In this document: piece after piece, positions 1-6,123 of the stretch | Layout: each line of letters opens with the position of its first letter | How positions within the stretch are numbered: position 1 is the stretch's first letter | DNA from: Nitrospirae bacterium RBG_13_39_12 | GTDB taxonomy: Bacteria > Nitrospirota > Thermodesulfovibrionia > Thermodesulfovibrionales > SM23-35 | Assembly (NCBI GenBank): GCA_001805125.1 | Contig: MHEF01000134.1 | Span: forward strand, 1 to 9,275 | Direction of reading: 5' to 3' | Length of the DNA: 9,275 bases | The notes under the pieces: generated by a model | Databases searched by the model: none | The model's input: only the letters and a program-made list of their open reading frames with translations | What the model was told of the DNA's origin: nothing | Translations under genes and position numbers: made by a program

Positions 1-1
1 A

Positions 2-52
2 GCAAACAAAGAAAAGCTGAAAAAGGTCCTGAAAGATCTTAAGCTGATTTAG
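2..52 (+). CDS. 3' end of an unidentified gene (partial)
   Basis: Reading from base 2 gives about 16 codons ending in TAG at 50-52. The residues are strongly charged and Lys/Leu-rich (ANKEKLKKVLKDLKLI), typical of an amphipathic C-terminal helix. Of the three plus frames this one stays open longest; the other two stop at 42 or earlier. It would converge on bioD with 9 nt between the two stop codons and no obvious terminator hairpin between them. The fragment is too short to name a family, and it could be chance open sequence. Confidence 0.4.
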   Translation, partial: ANKEKLKKVLKDLKLI

Positions 53-61
53 ATATTAAAA

Positions 62-781
62 CTAAAGGTATTTCTTAAGTATTTCGATATCCAGGTTTTT
101 CAGAACTGCCTTCTCGATAGTGACGCTTTCCATATCCGTAAGATAGGGGAATACCCCTATAAGGGGAGCTTTACTGATCTGTTTAATAATCTCCGGATTG
201 GTATCCTCGGCAAGCGTATCTTTTGGAGGACAGTTATAATTAATAATTATACCGGCAACGTTGAGTCCTTCTTTTATAGCATAATTGACTGTCAGCATCG
301 TATGGTTAAGTGTGCCAAGAGCCGGTCTTGAGACAACAATAATCGGCAATCCAAAGTCTCTTGCAAGGTCAAGTACAAAATAATCCCTTCTTATCGGAAC
401 AAGCAGTCCGCCTATTCCTTCAACAACTACCGCATCGTAATTTTTTTTAAGATCTGTGTATGCTCTTTTTATCTTTTCAAAATCAATAGAAACACCTTCT
501 ACCTCAGAAGCAGCCATGGGTGCCAAGGGGCTCTCAAAACAATACGGTGAAATATGTTTGACATTTTCTTCCATACGCGCAATCGTTTTTAAAAACATGC
601 CATCCAGGGGAACAAGTACATCACCTTCTTTAATGCATCCTGTCTCTATGGGCTTCATTCCGCACGCTCTTAGTCCGAGAAGTCCTATAGCCTTAATAAT
701 CGCAGCAGTTACAACTGTTTTACCGACACCCGTATCAGTACCTGTTATAAAAAATCCTTTTGCAATATTTCCCCAAGTCAT
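62..781 (-). CDS. bioD: Dethiobiotin synthetase BioD
   Basis: An ATP-dependent cytoplasmic enzyme that carboxylates 7,8-diaminopelargonate (DAPA) and closes the ureido ring to give dethiobiotin, the step before biotin synthase. The 239-aa product has the family length. The N-terminal P-loop GTDTGVGKT lies at residues 14-22 (K21, T22), followed by the substrate-loop motif KPIETG at 43-48. The conserved block YCFESPLAPMAASE is at 80-93, and VEGIGGLLVP at 120-129 carries the catalytic-region Glu121. The usual form of that last motif is VEGAGG; here Ile replaces the Ala. The ATG is set by an AAGGAGGT Shine-Dalgarno 6 nt upstream that lies in the last codons of bioF, so the two genes are probably translationally coupled. 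It lies 2 nt downstream of bioF in the same transcription unit. Identification is secure. Confidence 0.97.
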   Translation of the reverse strand: MTWGNIAKGFFITGTDTGVGKTVVTAAIIKAIGLLGLRACGMKPIETGCIKEGDVLVPLDGMFLKTIARMEENVKHISPYCFESPLAPMAASEVEGVSIDFEKIKRAYTDLKKNYDAVVVEGIGGLLVPIRRDYFVLDLARDFGLPIIVVSRPALGTLNHTMLTVNYAIKEGLNVAGIIINYNCPPKDTLAEDTNPEIIKQISKAPLIGVFPYLTDMESVTIEKAVLKNLDIEILKKYL

Positions 782-783
782 GT

Positions 784-1914
784 TTACACCTCCTTGAGTG
801 TCTCGATAAGTCTTTCAATATCATCATCCGTATGGGTTGCTGTTACACTTATCCTGATCCTCGAATCCTTTACAGCAGGTGGTCTTATAGCTGGCGCGAA
901 AATACCTTTCTCAAGTAAATATCCCGATATCCTCAAGGTATTTTCAACTGTTCCTGTTCTCAAAGATATAATAGGCGTTTCGCTTTGCATACTATTAAAT
1001 TTTATCCTTTGTATATATTCAGCTACCTTGTTCCTGTTTGTCCAGAGTCTTTTAATCAATTCAGGGTTTTCCTCAATTAATTCTAAAGCTGCTATAGACG
1101 CAGCAATAATACATGAAGGCAGTGCTGTAGAAAACATAAAGCTTCTAGAAGTGTTTTGGACCCATTCAATAACATCCCTGCTGCCCGCTGCAAAAGCACC
1201 ATAAGAACCCAGGGCTTTCGAAAAAGTACCCATCTGAATAATCCATGGCTCAGGTTTAATATTAAAATGTGAAAGTGCACCTCTGCCGTTACCAAGGACA
1301 CCAGTGCCGTGAGCGTCGTCTATATATAAAAGTGTTCTATACTTCTTGCATATATTATATATATCATTTAAAGGAGCAATGTCTCCGTCCATGCTGAACA
1401 CCGTATCTGTTATGATAATCTTACTGTTTGCATCTTCTTTTTTAACCAAATCTTCCAAATGAGGTATATCCTTATGCCTGTAAATAATTGTCTTGCCCTT
1501 GCTCAATCGACAGCCGTCTATAATGCTCGCATGGTTAAGCTCGTCGCTGAATATTACGCTATTTTCATCTGAAATGGCAGGTATTATCCCGATATTCGCT
1601 GAATACCCTGAATTAAAGACAAGGGCAGATTCTGCCCCTTTGAACTTTGTAAGCCTATCCTCAAGTTCTTTATGTAATATGCTTCCCCCGCTGAGAAGCC
1701 TTGATGAAGCAGAGCCGTAACCATAGTCATCGATAGACTTTTTTATTTTATTAATTATTAAAGGATTGTTCGCAAGTCCAAGATAGTCATTGGATGAAAA
1801 GTTTATGTATTCTCTACCACCAAATCTTATTTTTGGCCCCTGGGGGGATTCCCTGTTTCTTATATTTCTTAAAAGTCTTTTCTTTTTTAATATTTCAAGT
1901 TTCTCAAAAAACAT
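784..1914 (-). CDS. bioF: 8-amino-7-oxononanoate (KAPA) synthase BioF
   Basis: A pyridoxal-phosphate alpha-oxoamine synthase that condenses L-alanine with pimeloyl-ACP or pimeloyl-CoA to form KAPA, the first ring-related step of biotin synthesis. The 376 aa match the family (about 380-390). Visible landmarks in order are FSSNDYLGL (39-47), GYGSASSRLLSG (65-76), SDELNHASIIDG with the PLP-stacking His128, IDDAHGTGVLG with Asp199 and His202, and GTFSKALGSYGAF with the Schiff-base Lys233. The C-terminal half is intact, with no frameshift. The ATG at 1914 gives the expected N-terminus but has only a poor Shine-Dalgarno (AAG just upstream). Related enzymes in the same fold (Kbl, HemA, Spt) are less likely given the adjacent bioD. 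First gene of the bioF-bioD unit, divergent from the atp operon. Confidence 0.96.
   Translation of the reverse strand: MFFEKLEILKKKRLLRNIRNRESPQGPKIRFGGREYINFSSNDYLGLANNPLIINKIKKSIDDYGYGSASSRLLSGGSILHKELEDRLTKFKGAESALVFNSGYSANIGIIPAISDENSVIFSDELNHASIIDGCRLSKGKTIIYRHKDIPHLEDLVKKEDANSKIIITDTVFSMDGDIAPLNDIYNICKKYRTLLYIDDAHGTGVLGNGRGALSHFNIKPEPWIIQMGTFSKALGSYGAFAAGSRDVIEWVQNTSRSFMFSTALPSCIIAASIAALELIEENPELIKRLWTNRNKVAEYIQRIKFNSMQSETPIISLRTGTVENTLRISGYLLEKGIFAPAIRPPAVKDSRIRISVTATHTDDDIERLIETLKEV
788..795 (-). promoter_or_regulatory. Shine-Dalgarno of bioD, embedded in the end of bioF
   Basis: The minus strand reads AAGGAGGT, a near-perfect anti-16S complement, then 6 nt and the bioD ATG. It overlaps the last sense codons of bioF (GAG GTG, then TAA). 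This fixes the bioD start and suggests that ribosomes finishing bioF feed bioD. Confidence 0.85.
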
Positions 1915-1927
1915 AATCTTAGTATGT

Positions 1928-1939
1928 ATTGTAACACAA
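1928..1939 (-). promoter_or_regulatory. Candidate bioF extended -10 promoter with overlapping inverted repeat
   Basis: On the minus strand TGT-TACAAT forms an extended -10 (hexamer at 1928-1933). No good -35 is present at 17-19 nt; the best is TTAAAT. Predicted transcription would start about 6-8 nt before the bioF ATG, giving an almost leaderless message, which would fit the poor Shine-Dalgarno. The same bases contain the short inverted repeat TTGT-AAC-ACAA (1929-1939), a possible operator. Both elements are short enough to occur by chance. Confidence 0.35.
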
Positions 1940-1956
1940 CAATCTGGCGGCTATTT

Positions 1957-1985
1957 AAGGTTAAATTTAAAATTTTATAAACCTT
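1957..1985. repeat. Inverted repeat AAGGTT-N17-AACCTT in the bioF/atp divergent region
   Basis: Two exact 6-bp arms (1957-1962 and 1980-1985) flank a 17-nt spacer made only of A and T. The repeat lies upstream of the bioF -10 candidate and 20 nt before the atp -35, so a dimeric regulator bound here could affect either direction. The right arm runs into a T tract (1984-1990), so it could also fold as a weak hairpin on the plus strand, but no plus-strand gene lies upstream for it to terminate. The arms face the opposite way to those of the BirA biotin operator. Confidence 0.35.
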
Positions 1986-2005
1986 TTTTTTACTACAAAA
2001 ACCTC

Positions 2006-2035
2006 TTGACAATTTTTTTTACCCTGTGGTATGCT
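2006..2035 (+). promoter_or_regulatory. Sigma-70-type promoter of the atp operon
   Basis: A perfect -35 TTGACA (2006-2011), an 18-nt spacer and TATGCT (2030-2035), preceded by TGG, which makes an extended -10. The start of transcription would fall near 2042, leaving a leader of about 34 nt before the first atp gene at 2076. No other strong promoter is visible ahead of the operon. Confidence 0.75.
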
Positions 2036-2075
2036 TTTGACGCTTCGCTTTAAATTAACTAATGGAAGGTGAAAG

Positions 2076-2495
2076 ATGCTAGACATTAACATTTGGTTTT
2101 TTGTCATGGCAATTAATTTTTTTGCACTCCTTATCATCCTAAATATCATCCTCTTCAAACCCCTCCTCAAAATTTTCAAAGAACGAGAAGATAGTGTTAA
2201 AAACTCAATTGATTCTGCCAATCAAATGACCAAGAAAAGGGAAGAAGGTATTGCCAGTCTAAACAGGGACCTTGCAGAAGCAAGGAACAACGCCAAGGAA
2301 ACATTCGAAACTCTTAAGGCTGAAGGCCTCCAGAAGAATAAAGAGATACACTCAGCGGCCGAAGCAGAGGTTTCCAAAATTCTTGAAAAAGCCAGGGCAG
2401 AAGTCAAGGTCGAGGCTGAAAAAGCAAGGAAGACACTGAGGGCAGATGTCGACAAGTTCTCAGATGAAATCGTAAGAAAGTTGGTAAGCGTATGA
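2076..2495 (+). CDS. atpX: ATP synthase Fo subunit b' (second b-type stator subunit)
   Basis: A 139-aa peripheral-stalk protein. One hydrophobic membrane segment at about residues 6-27 (WFFVMAINFFALLIILNIILF) is followed by KPLLKIFKERED, the boundary typical of b/b' proteins. The rest is a long charged Glu/Lys/Ala-rich helix expected to form a right-handed coiled coil with subunit b. It would link Fo subunit a to delta and the top of F1. The ATG follows GGAAGGTG by 5 nt. Its 3' end overlaps the next gene through ATGA (2492-2495). It is assigned as b' because it precedes a second, longer b gene and lacks that gene's signal-like N-terminus; which of the pair is called b or b' is partly convention (also named atpF' or atpF2). 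Confidence 0.88.
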   Translation: MLDINIWFFVMAINFFALLIILNIILFKPLLKIFKEREDSVKNSIDSANQMTKKREEGIASLNRDLAEARNNAKETFETLKAEGLQKNKEIHSAAEAEVSKILEKARAEVKVEAEKARKTLRADVDKFSDEIVRKLVSV

Positions 2496-3079
2496 AAAAA
2501 TTTAACCTTAATAAAATCTCTGTTGTTCTTGTATCCTGCATCTTGAACCTTGTATTTGTATCCTTCGCCATCGCAAGTGGTGGGGCAGGAGAAGAAACTC
2601 CACTATGGAAAGACTACATGTGGAAGATTATTAATTTTGGGGTATTGGCTTTTATACTATTCAAATTCGCTAAAAAACCATTACAGTCTTTTCTCAAACA
2701 GAGGACCGACCTGATAGAAAAAACTCTTAAAGAAGCCAGGGAAGCAAAAGAGATTGCACAAAAGGCACTCCATGAGGCTGAAGAAAGGCTTAAAACAAAA
2801 GATAAAGAGATAGAAGAGATTCTTTCTGCGGCAAAACGCTCTGGCGAACAGGAACGGGAAAAGATTATTGAAGAGAGCAATAAACTCAAAGAGAAGATAT
2901 TTGAACAGGCAAAAGCTAATATTGAATATGAGCTTAAACACGCAAAAGAAGCAATTAAGGAAGAGGCTGTAGAGATAGCTATAGAGCTTGCGGAAAAGAA
3001 AATTAAAGATAAATTAACCAAATCCGGACAGGAAAAACTTCTTGAAGAATCCCTTACTAAGATAGGAGGCAAGGGATGA
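2492..3079 (+). CDS. atpF: ATP synthase Fo subunit b with signal-peptide-like N-terminus
   Basis: A 195-aa stator subunit, longer than the roughly 156-170 aa of enteric b. It begins with a basic start (MKKFNLNK), a hydrophobic stretch (about 9-25) and FAIA-SGG, which looks like a signal-peptidase site after Ala28. A short polar segment then leads to the true membrane anchor at about 43-60 (MWKIINFGVLAFILFKFA) and the hallmark KKPLQSFLKQR. Residues about 70-190 are one long Lys/Glu/Ala helix for coiled-coil pairing with b'. Cleavage would leave an N-out, single-pass protein like ordinary b. The start overlaps the b' stop by 4 nt, and its own stop overlaps the delta start by 4 nt, indicating translational coupling. 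Confidence 0.93.
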   Translation: MKKFNLNKISVVLVSCILNLVFVSFAIASGGAGEETPLWKDYMWKIINFGVLAFILFKFAKKPLQSFLKQRTDLIEKTLKEAREAKEIAQKALHEAEERLKTKDKEIEEILSAAKRSGEQEREKIIEESNKLKEKIFEQAKANIEYELKHAKEAIKEEAVEIAIELAEKKIKDKLTKSGQEKLLEESLTKIGGKG

Positions 3080-3615
3080 AACAGAAAAGGGAAGCAAAAA
3101 GATATGCAAATGCCTTACTAAGAAATGTTGGAGTCGAGAAAGCACCTCAGATAATTGCTGAAATAAATGCTGTTAACGAACTTATGGTCAAAAGCAAGGA
3201 GTTCAGGAGTCTTCTGGTCAGCCCCCTGTTTTCAAAAGATGAGAGAGAAAAAGTTATAAAGCAGATCGCGGAAAAAATAAAACTCTCTGAAAACACAGTA
3301 AAATTTATAATGTATCTCTCAGAAGTTAATGTTATTGCCTATCTTTCTGATATTATCAGGATCGCTATTAATTTATACCTGGAAAAGAAAAAGAAGGCTA
3401 AGGCAGTTGTCATAACTCCGATTGAGATAAGCAAGGATTATGAAATCTCTCTTAAGTCATCCCTGAAGAAACTGACAGACAGGGATGTGGATATAGAGTA
3501 TGTAATGGACCCTTCCCTCCTTGGTGGCATCCTGGTCAAGGTTGGAAGCACAATGTATGATACGAGCATAAAAAGCCAGTTAAGGCTTTTAAGAGATGAG
3601 CTAATAAAGGGGTGA
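3076..3615 (+). CDS. atpH: ATP synthase F1 subunit delta
   Basis: A 179-aa subunit (OSCP homologue) that caps the alpha-beta hexamer and joins it to the b/b' stalk. The N-terminal helical domain starts with the family motif AKRYANALL (7-15). The C-terminal part has the delta signature around LLGGILVKVGSTMYDTSIKSQLRLL (Gly150, Gly151, Asp162 and Ser164 visible). Length is normal for bacterial delta (about 175-185). The ATG lies in an ATGA overlap with atpF and has an AGGAGG Shine-Dalgarno inside the end of that gene. Only 4 nt separate it from atpA. Confidence 0.95.
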   Translation: MKQKREAKRYANALLRNVGVEKAPQIIAEINAVNELMVKSKEFRSLLVSPLFSKDEREKVIKQIAEKIKLSENTVKFIMYLSEVNVIAYLSDIIRIAINLYLEKKKKAKAVVITPIEISKDYEISLKSSLKKLTDRDVDIEYVMDPSLLGGILVKVGSTMYDTSIKSQLRLLRDELIKG

Positions 3616-3619
3616 TATT

Positions 3620-5143
3620 ATGTCAATTAATATTGAAGGAATCAAAACAGAAGAAATAAGCGCACTTTTAAAGAAGCAGATAACCGATTTCGAGAAAAAG
3701 GTTGATGTCAGCGAGATCGGTACCGTCACCTATATCGGTGATGGTGTTGCAAGGGTCTATGGCCTTGACAATTGTATGAACCTGGAGTTGCTCGAGTTCC
3801 CAAATGGTGTATTCGGAATGGCTCTAAACCTGGAAGAAGATGCAGTAGGTGCTATTCTTTTTGGTGAAGATAAACTTGTCAAAGAAGGAGATATTGTAAA
3901 ACGCACAGGCAAGGTCATGATGGCACCGGTCGGTGAGGCCATGATAGGCAGGGTCGTAAATGCTATCGGACAGCCGATTGACGGTAAAGGTCCTATAGAT
4001 ACTAAAGAAACAAGACTAGTTGAGCTTATTGCCCCTGGTATCGTCAAGAGACAGCCTGTTAGCGAACCTCTCCAGACAGGTATTAAGGCAATAGACTCCA
4101 TGATTCCAATTGGAAGAGGGCAAAGGGAACTTGTTATTGGTGACCGTCAGATTGGAAAGACTGCTATTCTTGTTGACACGATTATTAACCAGAAAGGCGG
4201 AGATGTTGTCTGCGTTTATGTTGCAGTTGGTCAGAGGAGGCCTGCGGTCGTTAATACAGTCAAAAAACTCGAGGAAATGGGTGCAATGGAACACACAATC
4301 GTTGTTGCTGCTACAGCGAGCGAACCTGCACCGTTACAGTATATAGCTCCATATGTTGGATGCGCGATGGGTGAATATTTCAGGGATTCAGGCAGACATG
4401 CATTCATCGCCTATGATGACTTAACCAAACAGGCGCAGGCATATAGACAGCTTTCACTTATCTTGAGACGTCCTCCTTCACGTGAGGCTTATCCCGGTGA
4501 TGTCTTCTACCTCCATTCCAGGCTTCTCGAAAGGGCAGCAAAGATGAATGCTGAGTTAGGCGGAGGTTCTCTGACGGCAATACCGGTTATCGAGACCCAG
4601 GCAGGTGACGTTTCCGGATTTATTCCTACAAATGTTATCTCAATCACAGACGGCCAGATATATCTTGAGCCGGAACTATTTTTCGGCGGTGTAAGACCGG
4701 CTGTTAATGCAGGCCTTTCTGTCAGCCGTGTTGGTGGTGCTGCACAGATAAAGGCAATGAAACAGATTGCCGGAATGCTCAGGCTTGACCTAGCACAGTA
4801 CAGGGAACTCGCAGCATTTGCGCAATTCGCTTCCGACCTTGACAAGGCTACTCTCGCCCAGATTAATAGAGGCAAAAGAATGATTGAGCTGCTGAAGCAG
4901 GACCAATTCGTACCAATGCCAGTTGACGATCAGATAATGGTCATCTTTGCTGGAACTCAGGGCTTTCTTGATGATGTGCCTGTCGAAGCGATTAAATCTT
5001 TTGAGGAAGCATTCCTCAGATATATAAGGTCAGAGAAACAGGCTCTGAAAAAAGAACTGAGGGAAAAGAAGGCATTAGATGATGACCTTAGAGCCAAAAT
5101 CACAGCGGCTTGTACAGACTTTAAGAAAACCTTCCAGGCATAA
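3620..5143 (+). CDS. atpA: ATP synthase F1 subunit alpha
   Basis: A 507-aa non-catalytic nucleotide-binding subunit of the alpha3-beta3 hexamer. The N-terminal beta-barrel includes IGDGVARVYGL (39-49). The P-loop is GDRQIGKT at 174-181 (Lys180, Thr181), with Ile where many homologues have Thr. RRPPSREAYPGDVFYLHSRLLERAAK (from 283) and GLSVSRVGG, with the arginine-finger Arg370 that reaches into the beta catalytic site, are both intact, as is LAQYRELAAFAQFASDLD. The C-terminal helical domain ends normally. It lacks the roughly 11-residue insertion that E. coli carries before the GGSLTALP-like segment. The ATG follows AAGGGG by 7 nt, and 28 nt separate it from atpG. Confidence 0.99.
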   Translation: MSINIEGIKTEEISALLKKQITDFEKKVDVSEIGTVTYIGDGVARVYGLDNCMNLELLEFPNGVFGMALNLEEDAVGAILFGEDKLVKEGDIVKRTGKVMMAPVGEAMIGRVVNAIGQPIDGKGPIDTKETRLVELIAPGIVKRQPVSEPLQTGIKAIDSMIPIGRGQRELVIGDRQIGKTAILVDTIINQKGGDVVCVYVAVGQRRPAVVNTVKKLEEMGAMEHTIVVAATASEPAPLQYIAPYVGCAMGEYFRDSGRHAFIAYDDLTKQAQAYRQLSLILRRPPSREAYPGDVFYLHSRLLERAAKMNAELGGGSLTAIPVIETQAGDVSGFIPTNVISITDGQIYLEPELFFGGVRPAVNAGLSVSRVGGAAQIKAMKQIAGMLRLDLAQYRELAAFAQFASDLDKATLAQINRGKRMIELLKQDQFVPMPVDDQIMVIFAGTQGFLDDVPVEAIKSFEEAFLRYIRSEKQALKKELREKKALDDDLRAKITAACTDFKKTFQA

Positions 5144-5171
5144 TAAAAAGCAGGGATAGGAGATAAAATAA

Positions 5172-6053
5172 ATGGCAACTTTACGTGATCTCAGAAAAAG
5201 AATAAAAGCAATACAGAATACCAAGAAAATTACTGCTGCTATGAAGATGGTGGCTGCCTCAAAACTCAGGAAGGTTCAGGACAGAATGCTTAATTTCAGG
5301 CCTTATGCATTAAAGATGGAGTCAGTCTTGTCCGAACTCGCAAGAGAAGTGGAAAGAGAGCTTCACCCTCTACTCGCACTAAGACCAAAAAAGAATGTAG
5401 AGGTCGTTGTTATAACTTCTGACAAAGGTCTCTGCGGTGCATTCAATGCAAACATCCTGAGAGCTTCAGCAAAATACATAGAAAAACTGAAACATGACGG
5501 CTATGAATTAAGCCTGACTGTTGTAGGCAGAAAAGCCCGTGATTACTTCCGAAGGAGAAACGTTCCTATGAGGAAGACGTGGCTCGGGCTTTCTGGAAAA
5601 ATAACTTATGCAGATGCTCAGGATATTGCAAAGGATATTATAGAAGCTTATACAAATGAGACTATAGATGAAGTAGTTATCATTTTTAATGAATTTAAGT
5701 CACTTATTGCACAAAATGTGACATCTACGAAGCTTCTCCCGCTAGGTTCAATAGAATCTGGAGAAGAAAAATCTAAAGAATCCTCTTTATTAAGGGGTGA
5801 TTTCCTCTATGAACCATCAAAGGAAGCTATTTTTGAAACTCTGTTACCAAAATATATAGAGATACAGGCTTACAGGGCAATGATCGAATCTTCAGCTGCT
5901 GAAGAGGCTGCAAGGATGACTGCTATGGAGAATGCAACTAAGAACTGCGGAGAACTTATAGATAAAGTAACACTGCAGGCTAACAAAGCACGCCAGTCAT
6001 CTATCACAAAGGAGCTGATGGATATTGTCGGCGGCGTTGAGGCTTTAAAATAA
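5172..6053 (+). CDS. atpG: ATP synthase F1 subunit gamma
   Basis: A 293-aa central rotor shaft. The N-terminal helix has the family pattern LRKRIKAIQNTKKITAAMKMVAASKLRK (7-34). The Rossmann-like middle contains ITSDKGLCGAFNAN (81-94) and DEVVIIFNEFKSLIAQ. The long C-terminal helix carries the conserved AAEEAARMTAMENATKNCGELI and ends in QSSITKELMDIVGGVEAL, which contacts the alpha-beta catch region. Length is as expected (about 285-295). There is no sign of the plant-type redox cysteine insertion. The ATG follows ATAGGAGA with normal spacing. A 70-bp gap to atpD, the longest in the operon, holds a small hairpin. Confidence 0.98.
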   Translation: MATLRDLRKRIKAIQNTKKITAAMKMVAASKLRKVQDRMLNFRPYALKMESVLSELAREVERELHPLLALRPKKNVEVVVITSDKGLCGAFNANILRASAKYIEKLKHDGYELSLTVVGRKARDYFRRRNVPMRKTWLGLSGKITYADAQDIAKDIIEAYTNETIDEVVIIFNEFKSLIAQNVTSTKLLPLGSIESGEEKSKESSLLRGDFLYEPSKEAIFETLLPKYIEIQAYRAMIESSAAEEAARMTAMENATKNCGELIDKVTLQANKARQSSITKELMDIVGGVEALK

Positions 6054-6064
6054 ATATTTTTATC

Positions 6065-6086
6065 CGTGTTCATATTAAGGAACATG
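6065..6086 (+). other. Small hairpin in the atpG-atpD gap
   Basis: CGTGTTC (6065-6071) can pair with GAACATG (6080-6086): seven pairs including one G-U, closing an 8-nt A/T-rich loop. No U-run follows, so it is not an intrinsic terminator. It starts 12 nt after the atpG stop and ends 24 nt before the atpD Shine-Dalgarno. It could shape mRNA processing or the relative yield of beta, or be chance. Confidence 0.4.
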
Positions 6087-6123
6087 AAAATGGTTAGGTC
6101 AAGAAAATAAAGGGGGTATATTT

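Noticed and set aside
794..1204. 136-aa plus-strand ORF inside bioF
   Set aside because: Antisense to a well-conserved bioF with all catalytic residues; no ribosome binding site and no recognisable domain.
1929..1966. Possible BirA biotin operator upstream of bioF (TTGTAACAC ... GGTTAAATT)
   Set aside because: The left half resembles TTGTAAACC, but the right half is poor and the spacer is about 21 nt rather than about 15, so it does not meet the consensus.
1957..1990. Intrinsic terminator before the atp promoter (inverted repeat plus T run)
   Set aside because: The stem has only two G/C pairs and a 17-nt loop, and no plus-strand gene lies upstream to terminate; kept only as an inverted repeat.
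2062..2082. Short ORF MEGERC overlapping the start of the b' gene, as a leader peptide
   Set aside because: Its ATG has no Shine-Dalgarno and it merely spans the Shine-Dalgarno and start of the b' gene; nothing suggests attenuation.
2614..3072. 152-aa minus-strand ORF antisense to atpF
   Set aside because: Its Ser/Leu/Ile-rich composition is the mirror of the Lys/Glu/Ala-rich coiled coil on the plus strand; no promoter or family features.
4507..4875. 122-aa minus-strand ORF inside atpA
   Set aside because: Lies opposite the highly conserved alpha C-terminal half; an open-frame shadow of its codon bias.
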